A stretch of 27,560 nucleotides of DNA, from positions 1 to 27,560 of the forward strand of contig RMBW01000213.1 in assembly GCA_004009845.1 (NCBI GenBank). The letters run 5' to 3'. Below are positions 1 to 12,145 of this stretch, piece after piece. Within the stretch, counting starts at the first letter, position 1. Every line of letters starts with the position of its first letter. This DNA is from Davidsoniella eucalypti (lineage: Eukaryota > Ascomycota > Sordariomycetes > Microascales > Ceratocystidaceae). The notes below the pieces were generated by a model. The model saw only the letters and a program-made list of their open reading frames with translations, ran no database searches and was not told the DNA's origin. The position numbers and the translations under genes were made by a program.

Positions 1-1361
1 TTTTGCATTCGTGAGGTCTCCGAGATTCGCAAGCTTCAAACCAAGCAAGGCCGACAGTTTTTTTTTCAACCTGTAAAAAAAGAAATGGGAAATAGAATGT
101 TCACAGCCGCGCTGCCAAATTGGTATCTTGCTGTGATGACTTATTTGGACTTTCAGATGTGTTCGTTATTGGCATCATGTTTACGTCTTCGCTTTTATGG
201 GGTCTTGTCCACAAAACAGTTGCCGTAACTTCTCTTGAGCAAAACCAGCATGCCATGTTCGAGATAGCCGGAAACATTCAAATATTCGGATAAGAACCTA
301 GTATGCGTTGGTTTGCTGTTCGTTTGGCTAGCCATGCTATCTGTTTTTCGTAGCCGTTTTCCTCTTCGCTATTTGTTTCTTCTTCCTTGTCCCTGTAACG
401 GCTCTGCGATCCTGCGGGCTTTGGGTTTTGCTCGACTAGGGCAGCGTAGGATAAAGAATACATATAGAAACATGCGCTTACTTTTCAGTTTGTAGCGTAT
501 CAGTCTGCTATCCTGCTAGGTCACTATACTATGGATGAATCACTAATAAGTCGCAATTTGGTGCTTATCGACGGGCCCCGCTATAGCCACGTGAGGCCTC
601 AAAGTCCATTTTTGACCAGCAAACTTGAACAATGCTTCTTCGCCTATTATGTAGATTCCCAAGACTTGGAGCGTCTAGTTCTCCTGATCGACTGCTAAAC
701 AGAGCAACAATATTCCCATAGGGACGTAAAGTAACCGCCAGCCATTCGGTCTTTTTTGCGCCGCTCAGTTTGCTAGTGGTGTACGTCGTTCGTTCGTAAC
801 ACGCCAAGATGGTGCTGCTGGAGCCTATAAAATGGCACTGAGCGCAGCCACTACAGGACTCGTTTCCCCCCTCTCTGCACCCTAAATTGGCAGCCTAGAA
901 TGGTAGTCTACTGCTATCCTGGCGCTATTGCTGGGCTGATTGCAGCAAAATTAACTTCATTTAACATTAGTTGAACTCACTTCCCAAAAAGGTGCCTCCT
1001 ACTTGGCGGCTTCCAATCCTTCTTCTTGCAACATCATCGCACACACACCATCATCAACTTTCAAGCTTTGGATTGCACCACCACCGCCTCTACCATCACT
1101 TCATTGATTATTGTCTCGATCATTACAGCTGCCACCTGCTGAACCGAGTACTTCTAGCATATTTCTACTGTGTTTCCGCCATTGGCTGCGTCCATACCGA
1201 AGCCATCCTACTACAGCCGTAGTCCGTTCTCTTCTCTACTACCCTATCAACGGCCAAAAACGGTACCACCACCGCACCGACCGACAGCCTAACGCTACTC
1301 TGCACCCCTCCGGCCATCGCCACTCGACTCAACGCCCGTTGCCGGAGCCTCCAATGCCGCC
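1..1361. other. Intergenic DNA and 5' leader of the WASP gene
   Basis: I see no convincing gene here. Plus frame 1 is open from base 1 to a TAA at 226-228, so the 3' end of a gene lying off the window cannot be excluded, but its translation resembles nothing I know. From about 1000 to 1360 the plus strand is rich in C, T and CA. This is typical of a fungal promoter or 5' untranslated leader and fits the WASP start at 1362. Confidence 0.5.
826..832 (+). promoter_or_regulatory. Possible TATA box upstream of the WASP gene
   Basis: TATAAAA is followed about 35 bases later by pyrimidine-rich sequence. If it is used, the 5' leader of the WASP transcript would be roughly 500 nt, or would contain an unseen leader intron. 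The match is to the sequence only. Confidence 0.25.
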
Positions 1362-3442
1362 ATGCCTACAATATTGAACGACGATGACAAGGACACTGTC
1401 CGCCGCGTTGTCCCAAAGCAATCCAACAAGATCCAGGCCGTGGCCGTCGCCAAGCTCTATGTCTCGCTTCCAAACCGCCCTGGATGGACTGACACCGGTA
1501 TCCAGGGTGCCGTCGTCCTCTGCAACGACCTGGTTGGCAACACCTTCTGGCTGAAGATGGTCGACATCTCTGTAAGCACCCTATGACCCCCCCTCTTCAA
1601 GATAATTGCAATGTTAGCTGACCACTATCGTCCATTCACGCAGCCCGACAACCGTGGCGTCATCTGGGACCAAGAGATCTTCGAAGCATGGCAGTACAAC
1701 CAAGACCGCACGTTCTTCCATTCGTTTGAATTGGAAGAGTGCGTGGCCGGCCTTTCCTTTATTGACGAGAAGGAGGCCAAGCAGTTCCTCAAGAAGATGA
1801 ACGACCGCGAGAAGAACGCCAGCAAGGCCACAAAGGCAACACCCTTCGGCGGAAACGGCCATCCTGTTCAAAAACACGGCATCCTCGGCGGCCTATTTGG
1901 CGGTCATCGCCACTCATCGGCCCCGAACGCCGATACTCCGCAGCCCATCCAGCACCCGAGTGCAGTCGAGTTCCCCGAGCTCGATGCCTTTGATCCGCAG
2001 TGGCGTGAGCACTTTGGTGACGATCTCAAGAAAATGGGCTTGACCGATGACCTCATCAGTCAGAACCAAGAGTTTATCATCTCGTTTATGCGCGAGGAAA
2101 AGGCCAAACAGAAGACCCAGACTGCGAATGCTCCCTCGCCTACTTCTCAACGTCATGTGCCCCCCCCACCACCGCCGTCCGGTCCTTCCTCCAGCACATC
2201 GAGTCTCAATGGCAAGTCAGTGCGACTTCCTCCACCGCCACCTCCGGCCAGTCGAAATGCCGAGCCTCCGGCGCCCCCGCCGTCTCGACGCAGCGCCGCG
2301 CCTCCACCCCCACCCAGCAGACGGTCTGCAAGCAAGCTAGACGGCCCGGCTACCGACTCGTCGCCCGGGCGCACACGCTATAATGCGCCGCCGCCGTTCC
2401 CCGATGCCGGAAAGTTTTCCCACTCGACACCTCCTCGTCAACCCGCAGCGCCACCCGCACTCGCTAACCCTGGGCCACCGCCGCCTCCAAGACCTGGAAA
2501 ACTGCCGGTACACGATGCGCCTCCTGCTATCCCGATGAACACGCGCCCTACTGTGCACATGGTTCCGCCGCCACCCCTTGCTCGAAATGCAGTGCCACCG
2601 CCTCCGCCACCACGAGAGTCTGTTGCTGCCCCCGCCTTCGCCGCACCTCCTCTGCCTCCCAAGGTCCCAACTTTGCCGCCTCCTCCTCCAGCTGCTGTCC
2701 CCATGCCCCGTTCTGTCCCACAGATTCCAGTCGTCAGTGCACCTCCCGCTCCTCTGGCACCGCCAGCTCCAGCTGCTCCTCCGCCACCACCTACGACCCA
2801 TGCGCCGCCATTGCCGTCATCGAGCGCACCTCCTGTCCCGCCTGTTCCCTCGGCTCCTCCTGCTCCTGCTCCTGCTCCTGCTCCTCCGCCGCCGCCGTCT
2901 ATGCCTGCCCCGTCTATTGGTGGCCCACCACCACCGCCTCCTTTGCCGCCCATGGCTCCCCCGCCAAGTACCGGAGGCGCCCCTCCTCCACCACCGCCTC
3001 CACCACCGGGCGGTGCCCCTTCTGCACCTCCTGCTCCGCCGCCTCCTGCCATGCCCAACAGAGACTCAGGCTATTCATCTGGTCTCCCGGCAGGCGGCGA
3101 TACAGGCGGTCACTCTGCTCTACTCTCCGGAATCCAAAAGGCAGGTGGTATCCATTCTCTCAAGAAGGTTGAACGCTCGCAGATCCGTGACCGTAGTGCC
3201 GTGTCAGTTGGCGGCGATAATTCCTCCTCTTCGGCTCCAGCTGCTTCTGCGTCTGGAGCTCCAGGAGCATCTTCTTCTATGGCTGATGCTCTGGCCGCAG
3301 CCTTGCAGAAGCGGAAAGGAAAAGTCAGCAAAAGTGGTAAGTTTCTCTTCGTGGCTTTTGTATAATATCAATGTATCACATGTATACTAACCTTGTTTCT
3401 TTTGTTTCCTTAGATGACGAAAGTGACGATGACAACTGGTAG
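1362..3442 (+). CDS. WASP/Las17-family Arp2/3 activator
   Basis: Activates the Arp2/3 complex to nucleate branched actin at cortical patches during endocytosis and polarised growth. There are three exons, 1362-1571, 1644-3336 and 3414-3442, giving 643 aa, close to yeast Las17. The introns are 1572-1643 (GTAAGC...CAG, branch GCTGAC) and 3337-3413 (GTAAGT...TAG, branch TACTAAC). Residues 1-125 form a WH1/EVH1 domain; the first intron lies just before the RGVIWDQE motif and is followed by DRTFFHSFE. A long proline-rich region (about 180-540) with many poly-Pro tracts would bind SH3 proteins and profilin. A WH2 motif ending in LKKV lies near 558-580. The last exon adds the acidic tail DDESDDDNW, whose terminal Trp contacts Arp2/3. 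I see no clear Cdc42-binding CRIB motif, as expected for fungal family members. Without the last splice the acidic tail would be lost, so that join is well supported. It converges on eIF1A. Confidence 0.95.
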
Positions 3443-4795
3443 AACGACGGTTTCTTCTTTCTACTACTTTCATTACATATCAAAACTCGATGCCTGATAA
3501 CGCTTCATTTAAAATAACTCGTTATGCAAAGATTAGCTTTTACCGTCTTCTTGCAATTGAGATTTGTTTTTCTTTTTTTCTTCAATGTTATGTCTTTGCC
3601 AATGTCAATCATCTAGACTTTATTAACCTCACGCACATTGTCATCACCTTTATTTTCTCCTGGACTTCTTTTTCGTCGCTATCAATATCGCAACCTTTCT
3701 ATATCTTTTCTTTTTGCTTCTTGATATTCATAGCTTTTACTTTTTTTATTATTTCTTTCCATTTTATCTTGAAAAAAATAGAAATATTCATCTTGATAGT
3801 CTCGAAACAAACATGCAGTGACTAAATGATATTAACGCAAAATACAAAACATAATTAGTGTATGAACTTGTCTAGTAAAAAGGAAGCCTGTAGACTTTAT
3901 ATTGATTATCTCGTTGACTAGGCTTGGGTATTACTTTTCGGAATTGCAAGCACAAATACGTTAACCCCAATGGCGTCCCTCCCACCATGGCCTTTTTTAT
4001 ATACCTAGACTAGAAAAGTTGGAAGAATACTCTCAAGAAAACAAAACGCTTCTCATTCTCACTTCTAAACAAACAAAATAAGGATTTTTGAGTCTAAGCA
4101 TGAGCATGGCTTGTCGACACCAGAATCAAATATCCTCTTTCAAGTGCCTAGTTATGAGAAGAGAGGGAGGTTGTTTGGAATATGAAAGTTAAGCCCCCCT
4201 CACAATGCGAATTGTGAAGATAGAAACTGTCGAGTTGGAAGTTGCCCTTGTTTATAGAAGCCCTTTGTGGATGTTTCCATCACACATAGACCTACAAACA
4301 TATGTTGGTCAAGTCCTGAGAGAGAAGACAGTTTTGGTCATGTCAAAAAGTATATTACCTGACATGCCGAAGAAGAAAAGAGGCTAACTAGAGAATGTGA
4401 TAGACCGAAAGGAAGGAAGATAAAGAAAGAGAAAAAGGAGAAAAGTAGAATCGGTCGAATGTATTATCGAAAGGAGGTTGGGGAGAAAAAAACGCAAGGC
4501 GATGTTTTCGATCTTTTCATGTCAAGCATTGCGTTCTCTAGAAGATGATGGTTTTGGAGAGGGTATAGAAGAAAGGAGAAAAGAAAAGTATCTCCCATTG
4601 GATATTTGAGGAAGCAAACTAACAATGATATGAGTTCAAAAGAAAAAAAGTCAAACAAACCGAACTTTTGGGTGGTCGTGAAAAAAGTGCGCCTGTCGAA
4701 ATCAGTGTAGTCGTCGATTATCGAAGTCAATTGACTTCTTCTTTTCGGGGGCTTTTTTTTCAAGGGAGAAAAAAAAGACATTAGAGTTCCGACGT
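3443..4795. other. Convergent intergenic region, WASP and eIF1A 3' ends
   Basis: This is the T-rich and AT-rich DNA between two convergent genes. Open frames here (for example 3490-3825 and 4205-4387) are low-complexity Phe/Ile/Ser-rich translations of T-rich sequence with no recognisable motif. It probably holds both 3' untranslated regions. I see no RNA gene or repeat. Confidence 0.5.
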
Positions 4796-6076
4796 TTAAA
4801 TATCATCGACGTTAATACCCTCAGCATCCTCGTCCTCCTCATCAGAGGCAGCATCGGCGAACTCGAAGTTGCATTCCTCACCGCCATCGCCACCGTAGGT
4901 GTCGGTCTCGTTGATCTTGGCCTATATAAAAGAAAGAATGTGTTAGAGAACAGGAGGAAACGGACGCAAAAGACAAAGACTGTCTTTTTGATGTGGCTCA
5001 TTGATAGTATGCTTACGTTCTCGGGCAGCTCGCCGTAAGCTTTCAGGGAACGGGCTTCATCAGCAGTGTACTTGAGAATGACATCACCCTTGCTGTCCTG
5101 GTAGTCACGAAGTGACAGAAGAACTAGCGATAATTGTTAGAGATTGTATCCAGTAGATAATATCGAGAAGAGACGGCTCGGCGTACTGATATCACCCTGG
5201 TTAATCCACACCTTCTTTCGCATGGTACCACGGATGTTGGCCAAACGCTTCTCACCATCGAAGCACTGAGCCTCTAGACGACCCTGTTTTGGGTGTTAGT
5301 ATATGGTAATGGATGTTGTACAAAGTGTGTTAAAGTAGCTTCGAGTGGACGGGATATAGCGTCAACATACGTTACCAAGCATCTTGACCTGAAGAGAGAA
5401 ATACAGATAGATTAGCAATGTGTGATTATTATGACAAAATCAGAGCGTCAGGTGCATAGCAGCATGCCGAGACGCTAGTAGCGGATAAACAGATACGAGA
5501 CTTGAATCACGGGAAATCCGTGGGACAGTGTCTCGATTTATCAGTGCATACAAGTCTAAGGCTGTGAAAAGGTAGAGAGATACTTACGACTTGAGCGTAC
5601 TCTTGGCCATCCTCCTTGAACATAAGCTCACGCTTGGCCTTGTCGGTCTCGTTCTTTCCTCTTCTCCGGTTCTTACCACCCTATAAACCATATAGTTTGT
5701 TAGTAAGAAAACATAGACGATGACGACACGTTATGGCCCCATCATGTTAGCTCAACGTAATGCGAGAGCAGTGATGATTTTTTTTGTCCTTGACTCCTAA
5801 GACCCAGCCTTGCTTCGACTAAAACAAGGCTAAACCCGAATAACGGTTGGCCGGCCTCTGAGTTGACTTCATGTTTATGTGATCAGTTGTTGGACAGAGG
5901 GGCGACAGCAACCGATTGACAGGCAGGCTGGTAGAAGGCGGGGTCGACATTAAAGATGACGCTCGTCTAAGCATACACGAAGAGGGCCAGGGTCAAAGAC
6001 AATCGAACATCGATAGAGGGATAGAAAGGAGGGAAAATGGCAGAGCTCAACGTACTTTTCCCTTGTTCTTAGGCAT
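4796..6076 (-). CDS. TIF11: Translation initiation factor eIF1A
   Basis: Binds the 40S subunit A site with eIF1, promotes scanning and start-codon selection, and helps recruit the ternary complex in the cytosol. Six exons on the minus strand are 6056-6076, 5588-5680, 5371-5388, 5187-5283, 5017-5123 and 4796-4921. They join in frame to 153 aa, the same length as the yeast protein. The basic N-terminal tail starts MPKNKGKGGKNRRRGKNE. The OB fold follows, with KRELMFKEDGQEYAQV, GRLEAQCFDGEKR and the KKVWINQGDI strand. The acidic C-terminal tail ends in EGINVDDI, close to the conserved DIDDI-like end. All introns have GT...AG ends; they are 375, 199, 87, 63 and 95 bp from the 5' end. The third exon codes only VKMLGN. 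Heavy intron load in a short, highly expressed gene is common in filamentous fungi. The gene symbol follows the yeast name. Confidence 0.96.
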
Positions 6077-7837
6077 TTTGGCTGTAGTTGAAAATGTGCA
6101 GATAAATAAATATGTGCGATAGAAAGTATGCTAAGGTGCAGGTTAAGGGAATAGTTACAAAAAATGGCAAGAGCAAAAAAAAAATGGGTTCACCAATCAA
6201 TCGAGTCAAAGGCAAAACAAAGCAAGATAAAAAATCAGTGAGTCCTTTTGTATGGAAGCGGGTTGATTATTTATGGGGTATCCACAGTTGTGTTATAGTG
6301 GAGGGATTTAGAGAAGCAAGAAGTCCAAAAGACAAAACAATACAGAAGAGCATCTGGTTAAATATGGCTACAATTCAAGCCAGTGATTGTTTACATTTAT
6401 GAATTTCTCGAATGGTCAGCTATCGCATCTAGGCAGACCACACAAACCTTCACTTCAGGCGGAATTTGATATTTGCCTGTTGGAGGCCCTGTGATCAATA
6501 GAGCATGAGATAAAGAACTTGTGCGTGAGACCGACTAGACGGCACCGCTATGGTGGGGTACATGCACCGATCAGATCAAGAGTCATGTTCACTCATATTG
6601 ATATGGTTTTACAAATTTCCGTATCAGAATCTGACTAGTCAGTATGCATTGAATCAAAATATGGAACTCGAGATAGAAGTAACTAGTACTACCTTTACGT
6701 ATCATCTCTCATTTGGACGTCTGGTCACATGATATACTGTACCCTAAAATACCATAACCCTATAAGTGTTGACATGGACAACAGAACTACATGTGTACAT
6801 GGATATCTGGCTTAGATTCAATTACAGGCCCCGCTAAACATTTGCATCCATGCCAAGTTACTTTTTAACCTCGCCTAACAAACCAAACAAACCAAGTCGA
6901 GATTTACTCAATATTACGACTTCTAGCTCGATAACGGAAAGTGTGCCTCGTTGGCCATGATTCTAGTCATATCGAAGGCCTCGCTATTCAGAAGCAGGCT
7001 CTCTCGTCACCAAGCGCCAGTCAAGCGCCAACCATCGCGGCCTTGTGATAGGGTTAGTGCATATGCATGAGGCCCTCTAATGGTACTCACACAGTGGCTT
7101 GCGTGCCTAATTTCGTCTCTGCTGCGCTGCACTCCCGCTACGGAAAAAGAAAAACAGTCACTTCTGACAACATATGTACATATATCATGTATATCGATTG
7201 CCATACATATCACACTGGGAAAGACACTGCAGTAGCAAACAATCATATCATTTCGCTAGTGTGCCAGATGGAAGCCATACTGGCTGCTGCTTCAGAACCT
7301 ACAACAGATACAGATAGATATGTATGCATCTGGTTGGGCTGACACAGCGGCTTGGGTGTCAATGGCAGAAACAACTAGGAAGCAAAACAGCAGCGTTCCA
7401 GCCTGTTTGCTAGGTGTGTTGGATGAACTAAAACCAACACCAGGGCGCGGCAAGGTATGTTGTTTTTTGTAGGGCCTGTGTTAGGCCTCCTTCGCGTTCC
7501 ATTTTCAGCTGGTGGGCTAGACGCTATCTTGGTGTTATCTGCCGGTGACTAAAAAGCTGCGATGAGTGCCCTTAGTTGTGGAAAATATAAGTGTACTCGG
7601 CTCACTTAACAAACAGGACCCAAGACTTGTTTGTTGTGCTGTTGCTCAATGCGCAGTTCTTGAGTATATCATATATTGATGTCTGCCTACCCAGCATTTA
7701 CTGATAATTCTTTTTCTTCTTCTCTCGTTCTACACTCTAACAACCAACCTACACTTTGACGCCAAGAGATATCGTCTTCACGCAAAAATCGAAAGCCGGC
7801 TTCGATACACCATCAACCGGTCTACTAACTTGACAAC
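6077..7837. other. Divergent promoter region between eIF1A and the helicase
   Basis: This 1.76-kb interval lies between two divergently transcribed genes. It is AT-rich with many stops in all frames. Short open frames at 6112-6402 (Lys-rich), 6550-6732 and 7067-7342 lack recognisable motifs and are judged spurious. It should contain both promoters. I find no tRNA, transposon or clear repeat. Confidence 0.45.
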
Positions 7838-10583
7838 ATGGCTATGATGGATATGAAGACTCAGCTTTCACCGTCTCCAGAGGCTAGCAGCTCCGAGCAA
7901 GAGTCGGCCTCAGACTTTAAATCCAAATTCAACCAACTTAGCATCGGGACCGAGACTGTCATCCCCGCGCCAAAGGGCCTACCATCACCAGAACCCGAGA
8001 TCCAGGTTCGTGTTTCGTTCTTGAGAAACTATGTGCTTTGTCATGTTCTATAACTCAATACAAATGACTAATATTCCGCTTCAGTCTTTAAATATATTCG
8101 AGCGACCTGAACATCCGTCTCAACAAAATGTGTACCTGGCGTTTTCTTCGGCAAAGGACTTCGCAGCGCGCCATCTCGAGAGCGCTAAAATCGAAAATGC
8201 CAATGACCAGACTGATATCAACCAGTTCAACAATTCTCAACTTACCTGGGACGCATGGATCCTAGCTCCTACTAGCAACGAGTTGCCACTTAACGGCTAT
8301 AAGAGACAATGGCTGCTGCTCGTCAAGCCACCGCATCGTATGGACATCCGCTTTCCCGGTCTAAACGATATGTGCAAAGTCACGTTCTGCACACCATTCA
8401 TTACAGCCAAAGGCGACTCAGTCAACCAAAGGGGAATAACTGTAGAGAGGCTTGACAATCCGTTCGAAACAGCCGATATCAAGGGCCCCAAGGAACTCGC
8501 TACCTTTGCCTTCATACCTTCGTTCGATGCTCGATTTGGCTCAGACCAGGAAGTTCTAGGGAAATACGCGTTAGCCCAGAGCACCAAAGCTGCCGATCTT
8601 GTGGGGGTACAGGCCACGCCAAAGAAGTGCATCAGGGTATCGTTTCACCTTGAGTTCAATGACATCACATTCAGGGTCGAGCAGAACGCCATACAGGCCT
8701 TCTTGGACGTCGAGGACCACCTCGGACAGAGTATCCGCACAGCGTCGAATATTGTTGCACCGAATCCGCGGCCTCAGCTAGGCGTCTTGCCAGCCAATGG
8801 TTCGTACTTCGATATTGACCCGCGCCAGGCCTCGGCTTTCAAGTACATACTAGATCCACGGGTACCACCAGACGGCTGGATGAACATATTCTATAGCATG
8901 CCACACATGAGAGACCCAGAGAACAACGAGTTGCTGCCCCCTTCTCTGCGCCAGCGCTACAAAGAGCTCAACCGCGACCACAAGGTAGCCTATATGAACA
9001 TGTCGCACATACCCTGTGGTTTGCACTTTGTATCTGGCTGTCCTGGTGCCGGCAAGACGCACTGGAACGTCCTGACGTCAGTGATTGCTCTCGCGGTCCC
9101 GCCAACTGTGACTAAGCGGCCCAAGATTCTATATCTGATCGATATGAATAAACCCGTCGACGATGTCGCCAATCGTGTCACCAAGCTCTGTCAAGATGCC
9201 AAAATCGATGTCCGGATGGTACGCATGAGTAGCTGGCGTAAGGAGATGTACAAAAGTAATATCACGACTACTGACTGGCGCGACCAGGAGGGCTTCGAGT
9301 CCGAGGGTTCCGAGGCCCTAGCTACACGCTTCCTTCAAATAGCTCGCAGCAACAACAATGGCACCATAAAGAAGGATGATTCGGAGCTTGTAGCACCGTC
9401 GCTTGACTTGGCTGCTTGGGGTCACTTTTCGCGCAAAATGACCCACTACCAAGATCTCGCGCGAACACTTGCGGCATCACTCAAAAAAGGTGTACAGGAT
9501 CCTTTGGATATGGAGTTCATTCGTGGCCAGATCAAGCATCTGTATGCCGACACACTGCGTGAGGTCGATTTTGTAGCCACGACTCCGGTGGCCGCCTCGA
9601 ACCCCGAGTTTATCAGCATGTACGACCCCGACCTAGTCTTCATGGATGAGGCTCCACACGCACGTGAACTCACCAGCCTGATTCCCGTGGCTTTGTACCG
9701 GCCACGTGCCTGGATATTCACTGGTGACTACCGTCAGACGCAGCCCTTTGTAGCCGACCGGGCCGGCAACTATCAAAAGAGCCACCCCAAACGCAACAAA
9801 ACTCAGACTCTGGTGAAGCCGCCACTATTCATTGCCCACCAGTTCCTCGAGCAATTGCAGGTCAGCACTATGGAGCGTATCGAGTTGCTCGGCGGCCTCG
9901 TCAACACCTTGATGATAAATCATCGTGCCTATGGCGACCTACAGCGTCTATCATCGAAGCTGTTCTACGGCCACCGCATGGTCTCGGCCAACGCTAAAGC
10001 TGCGCCCTCACCGAGTGCTGCTCACTTGCGCCGCTGGCTATGCGGGCTCGGGCAAAAAGAAACCTTGCAAGAGCCACGGCTATTTGTATACCTTCAAAAC
10101 GGTCAACAGCAGCACAATGGCGTTTCGAGCTTTAACCCCGTACACGAGAAATGGGTTATGGGACGCGTAGCCGAGGCCATGGCTATGACCGAATTCCGTA
10201 ATACCAAAAAACCCACCGAGCAAGCCGGGCGCGTGCTTATCATTGCACCATACCGTGCGGCCGTACAAAGCTATCTAGCTAGATTACGCGAGCTACCTAT
10301 GGCTCAACGTCGCCGTATCGATGTGCGCACGATCGACTCGGCCCAGGGCCACGAGGCTGACCTAGTGATTCTAGATCTAGTACGCACCGACGGCCCCGGG
10401 TTCTTGAACGATAAGCATCGTCTCAATGTAGCCCTCACCAGAGCCCAGCAGGCTGAGATCGTGCTGATGAACCCTAGTATGGCCACCAGAGTCTTTGGCT
10501 CAAATGTCAAAGTCAAAAAGACATCGGTTCTATATAAGCTATGGGCTGATGCTTGGAAACGCGAACTCATTGCAATTATGTAG
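7838..10583 (+). CDS. UPF1-like superfamily 1 helicase, unassigned fungal subfamily
   Basis: Predicted ATP-dependent RNA or DNA helicase; the substrate is unknown. Exons 7838-8005 and 8085-10583 are joined by a 79-bp intron (GTTCGT...CAG, phase 0, branch TGACTAAT) to give 888 aa. The start is well bounded by an in-frame TAA at 7826-7828. Motif I (Walker A) is GCPGAGKT at about residues 374-381. Motif II is MDEA with its Asp near 577. A motif III-like FTGDYRQTQPF follows. Motif IV resembles UPF1 relatives (LMINHRAYGDLQRLSSKLFY). Motif V is IDSAQGHEADLVI near 806-818 and motif VI is RLNVALTRAQ near 838-847. About 195 residues separate motifs I and II. The N-terminal 370 residues match no domain I recognise, and I see no zinc-binding CH domain. 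The motifs V and VI place it with UPF1/SEN1/NFX1-type helicases rather than UvrD, but it is not an obvious UPF1, SEN1 or Dna2 orthologue. It converges on the hydrolase gene. Confidence 0.88.
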
Positions 10584-10850
10584 GGGCATTATTGTCGGGT
10601 ATGGAAACAATTGGTGACCATATTAGGGTTATAGCAGGGAAAATAGGACCTATTTGTCCAGGTTTAGGAGTTGAAGATAGACATAATACCTCGCTTATCC
10701 TAACACGAATATCAAGACACTCATTATTAGTTTCATTTTAATTTTGTTTTGCGAATGAATACGATCCATATACGGTAAATATGATTGAGCTTGTTCTAAA
10801 ATATGGGTATAGTTACACTGTTTCAAAGATAAGCGGCATGTTTGTTTTAA

Positions 10851-12145
10851 TTATCTAGTGGCTGCGCCGAACGATAGGGTAGTGTTGGTAGTAGCACCCA
10901 GAACGTTACCAATGCCGCTGACCTGACCGTCACCGCCTTGCATAACGTTAGAGTAGCTATCAGCCATCAGCTGGACGCCCGAAACGAAGTCCTTACCGTC
11001 GAATTCGCAGTGGCCACCAACCGGCTCGTTGTTGACAGTTTGTAGAGAGTTGAGTAGATCAGACTGAAGACCGACAGAAGTAGCAGCCTTGGAGTAGGCG
11101 GCGATGGACTGAGGAATAGAATCCTGCAGAAGCTCGAGCTCGTTCTGCGTGCTCTGGAAGTGGATGCGGGTGTTGCCGATCCAGGTGGCCGTGGAGTTGA
11201 ACGAGACCTGAGGTTCCATGGCACCGCACTCAAGCAAAACACCACCGTTGGGGAACTCGTTCATGAAGGCCGGAACGAAGAAGCCGGAGAGCAATAGAGA
11301 GCCGCCTGACACACCGGTGAAGAAAACGTTGCCGGGGTCGAACGACATGATTTGCGGGAGCGCGTCGAGAATAAAGTCACGGACGGCTTGGGCGTGAGCG
11401 ACACCATCGGTACGGTCCAGGCCAGAGCCACCACCCCAGAAGAGATCGCTGTTAGGGGCCAGAAGGGCAATGCCAGCAAGGTTGTCGCTGACGCCCTGGT
11501 TGGGGAAGTCGAAGAACGACTGACCGCCGTCACCGTGTAGCAAGACGTTGATGCCGAGATCACTGTTGGATCCGGGCTCGGCAGTACCTCCGGTCACGTT
11601 GGAGGTTGTGGTGAAGCGCGAAACAGGACCACTAGCCTTGAAGCGAATGTCGAGGCCACTATAGATTAGATATGTTAGGTCATGCTACGACATCATAAGT
11701 CATTACAGGCGATTGGGATTACGTACTTGACAGTCACGGTACTGTCTAGGATGACAGAGCCATCAGTGGCGTCCGAAACACCACCGGCAATTTGGGCTGC
11801 CTGGTCTTGGGCAGTCAGGGTGTTACCCTTATTCTTAGTCTTGCGGGAAGAGATGCTTTGGGGGGTAGAAGCACCTTGGTTTGCCCGGTGGGGGTCACGA
11901 CCGGTGATTCCGTTCACACTAGCAGCAGAAGCGCCCTGGGTGACACGGCGGGGATCACGAGCATCGACTTGGGGGATATTGGCCGATGATGTGCCCTGTG
12001 TAACGCGGCGGGGATCGCGGGCTCCAATGATTGGTCCAGAGACGTCGGTGGCGCCCTGGGTGACTCGGCGAGGTGCGGCGTCGACGGAGCTGATAGAAAG
12101 AGCCACAGTAAGGGCCTGGAGAGCGGCAGTGCGGAAGGAAACCAT
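10851..12145 (-). CDS. Secreted alpha/beta-hydrolase-like protein with N-terminal 20-residue repeats
   Basis: Probably an extracellular serine hydrolase or esterase; the substrate is unknown. Exons 11727-12145 and 10851-11658 (intron GTACGT...TAG, phase 2, 68 bp) give 408 aa. Residues 1-23 form a signal peptide, cut after SSVDA. Residues 26-95 contain four copies of a 20-residue unit, (DP)RRVTQGA/T, with the pair RR, RR, RR and HR at positions 26, 46, 66 and 86. A Lys/Arg-rich linker (SSRKTKNKG) follows. The hydrolase part has an oxyanion-type LLHGDGGQSF and a nucleophile elbow TGVSGGS with Ser near 257. GGHCEFDG with His near 356 is a plausible catalytic histidine. The layout resembles feruloyl esterase or PHB-depolymerase-like folds, but I cannot assign the activity. 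The same frame is open upstream to 12445, but a TATA box at 12428-12434 and the signal peptide favour the start at 12145. Confidence 0.82.
11861..12070 (-). repeat. 60-bp in-frame tandem repeat coding for RRVTQG units
   Basis: Three and a half tandem units of exactly 60 bp lie inside the hydrolase gene, residues 26-95. Each unit begins with a dibasic pair (RR in three, HR in the last) followed by VTQG (ANQG in the last) and ends in RDP. The constant period with variable middle residues shows the copies are old enough to have diverged while the frame, the ends and the dibasic pair were kept. Confidence 0.85.

Noticed and set aside
1..228. Open plus-strand frame at the left edge, possibly the end of another gene
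   Set aside because: Only 75 codons, no recognisable motif, and part of it is poly-T and poly-A.
2438..3058. Gly-rich open frame of 206 codons on the minus strand (also long frames at 2337-2801 and 2578-3390)
   Set aside because: They are mirror and shifted readings of the proline-rich repeats of the WASP gene; low complexity and no independent start or splice signals.
6112..6402. Lys-rich 96-codon frame upstream of eIF1A
   Set aside because: Low-complexity translation of A-rich promoter DNA; no motif, and it begins within 40 bases of the divergent eIF1A start.
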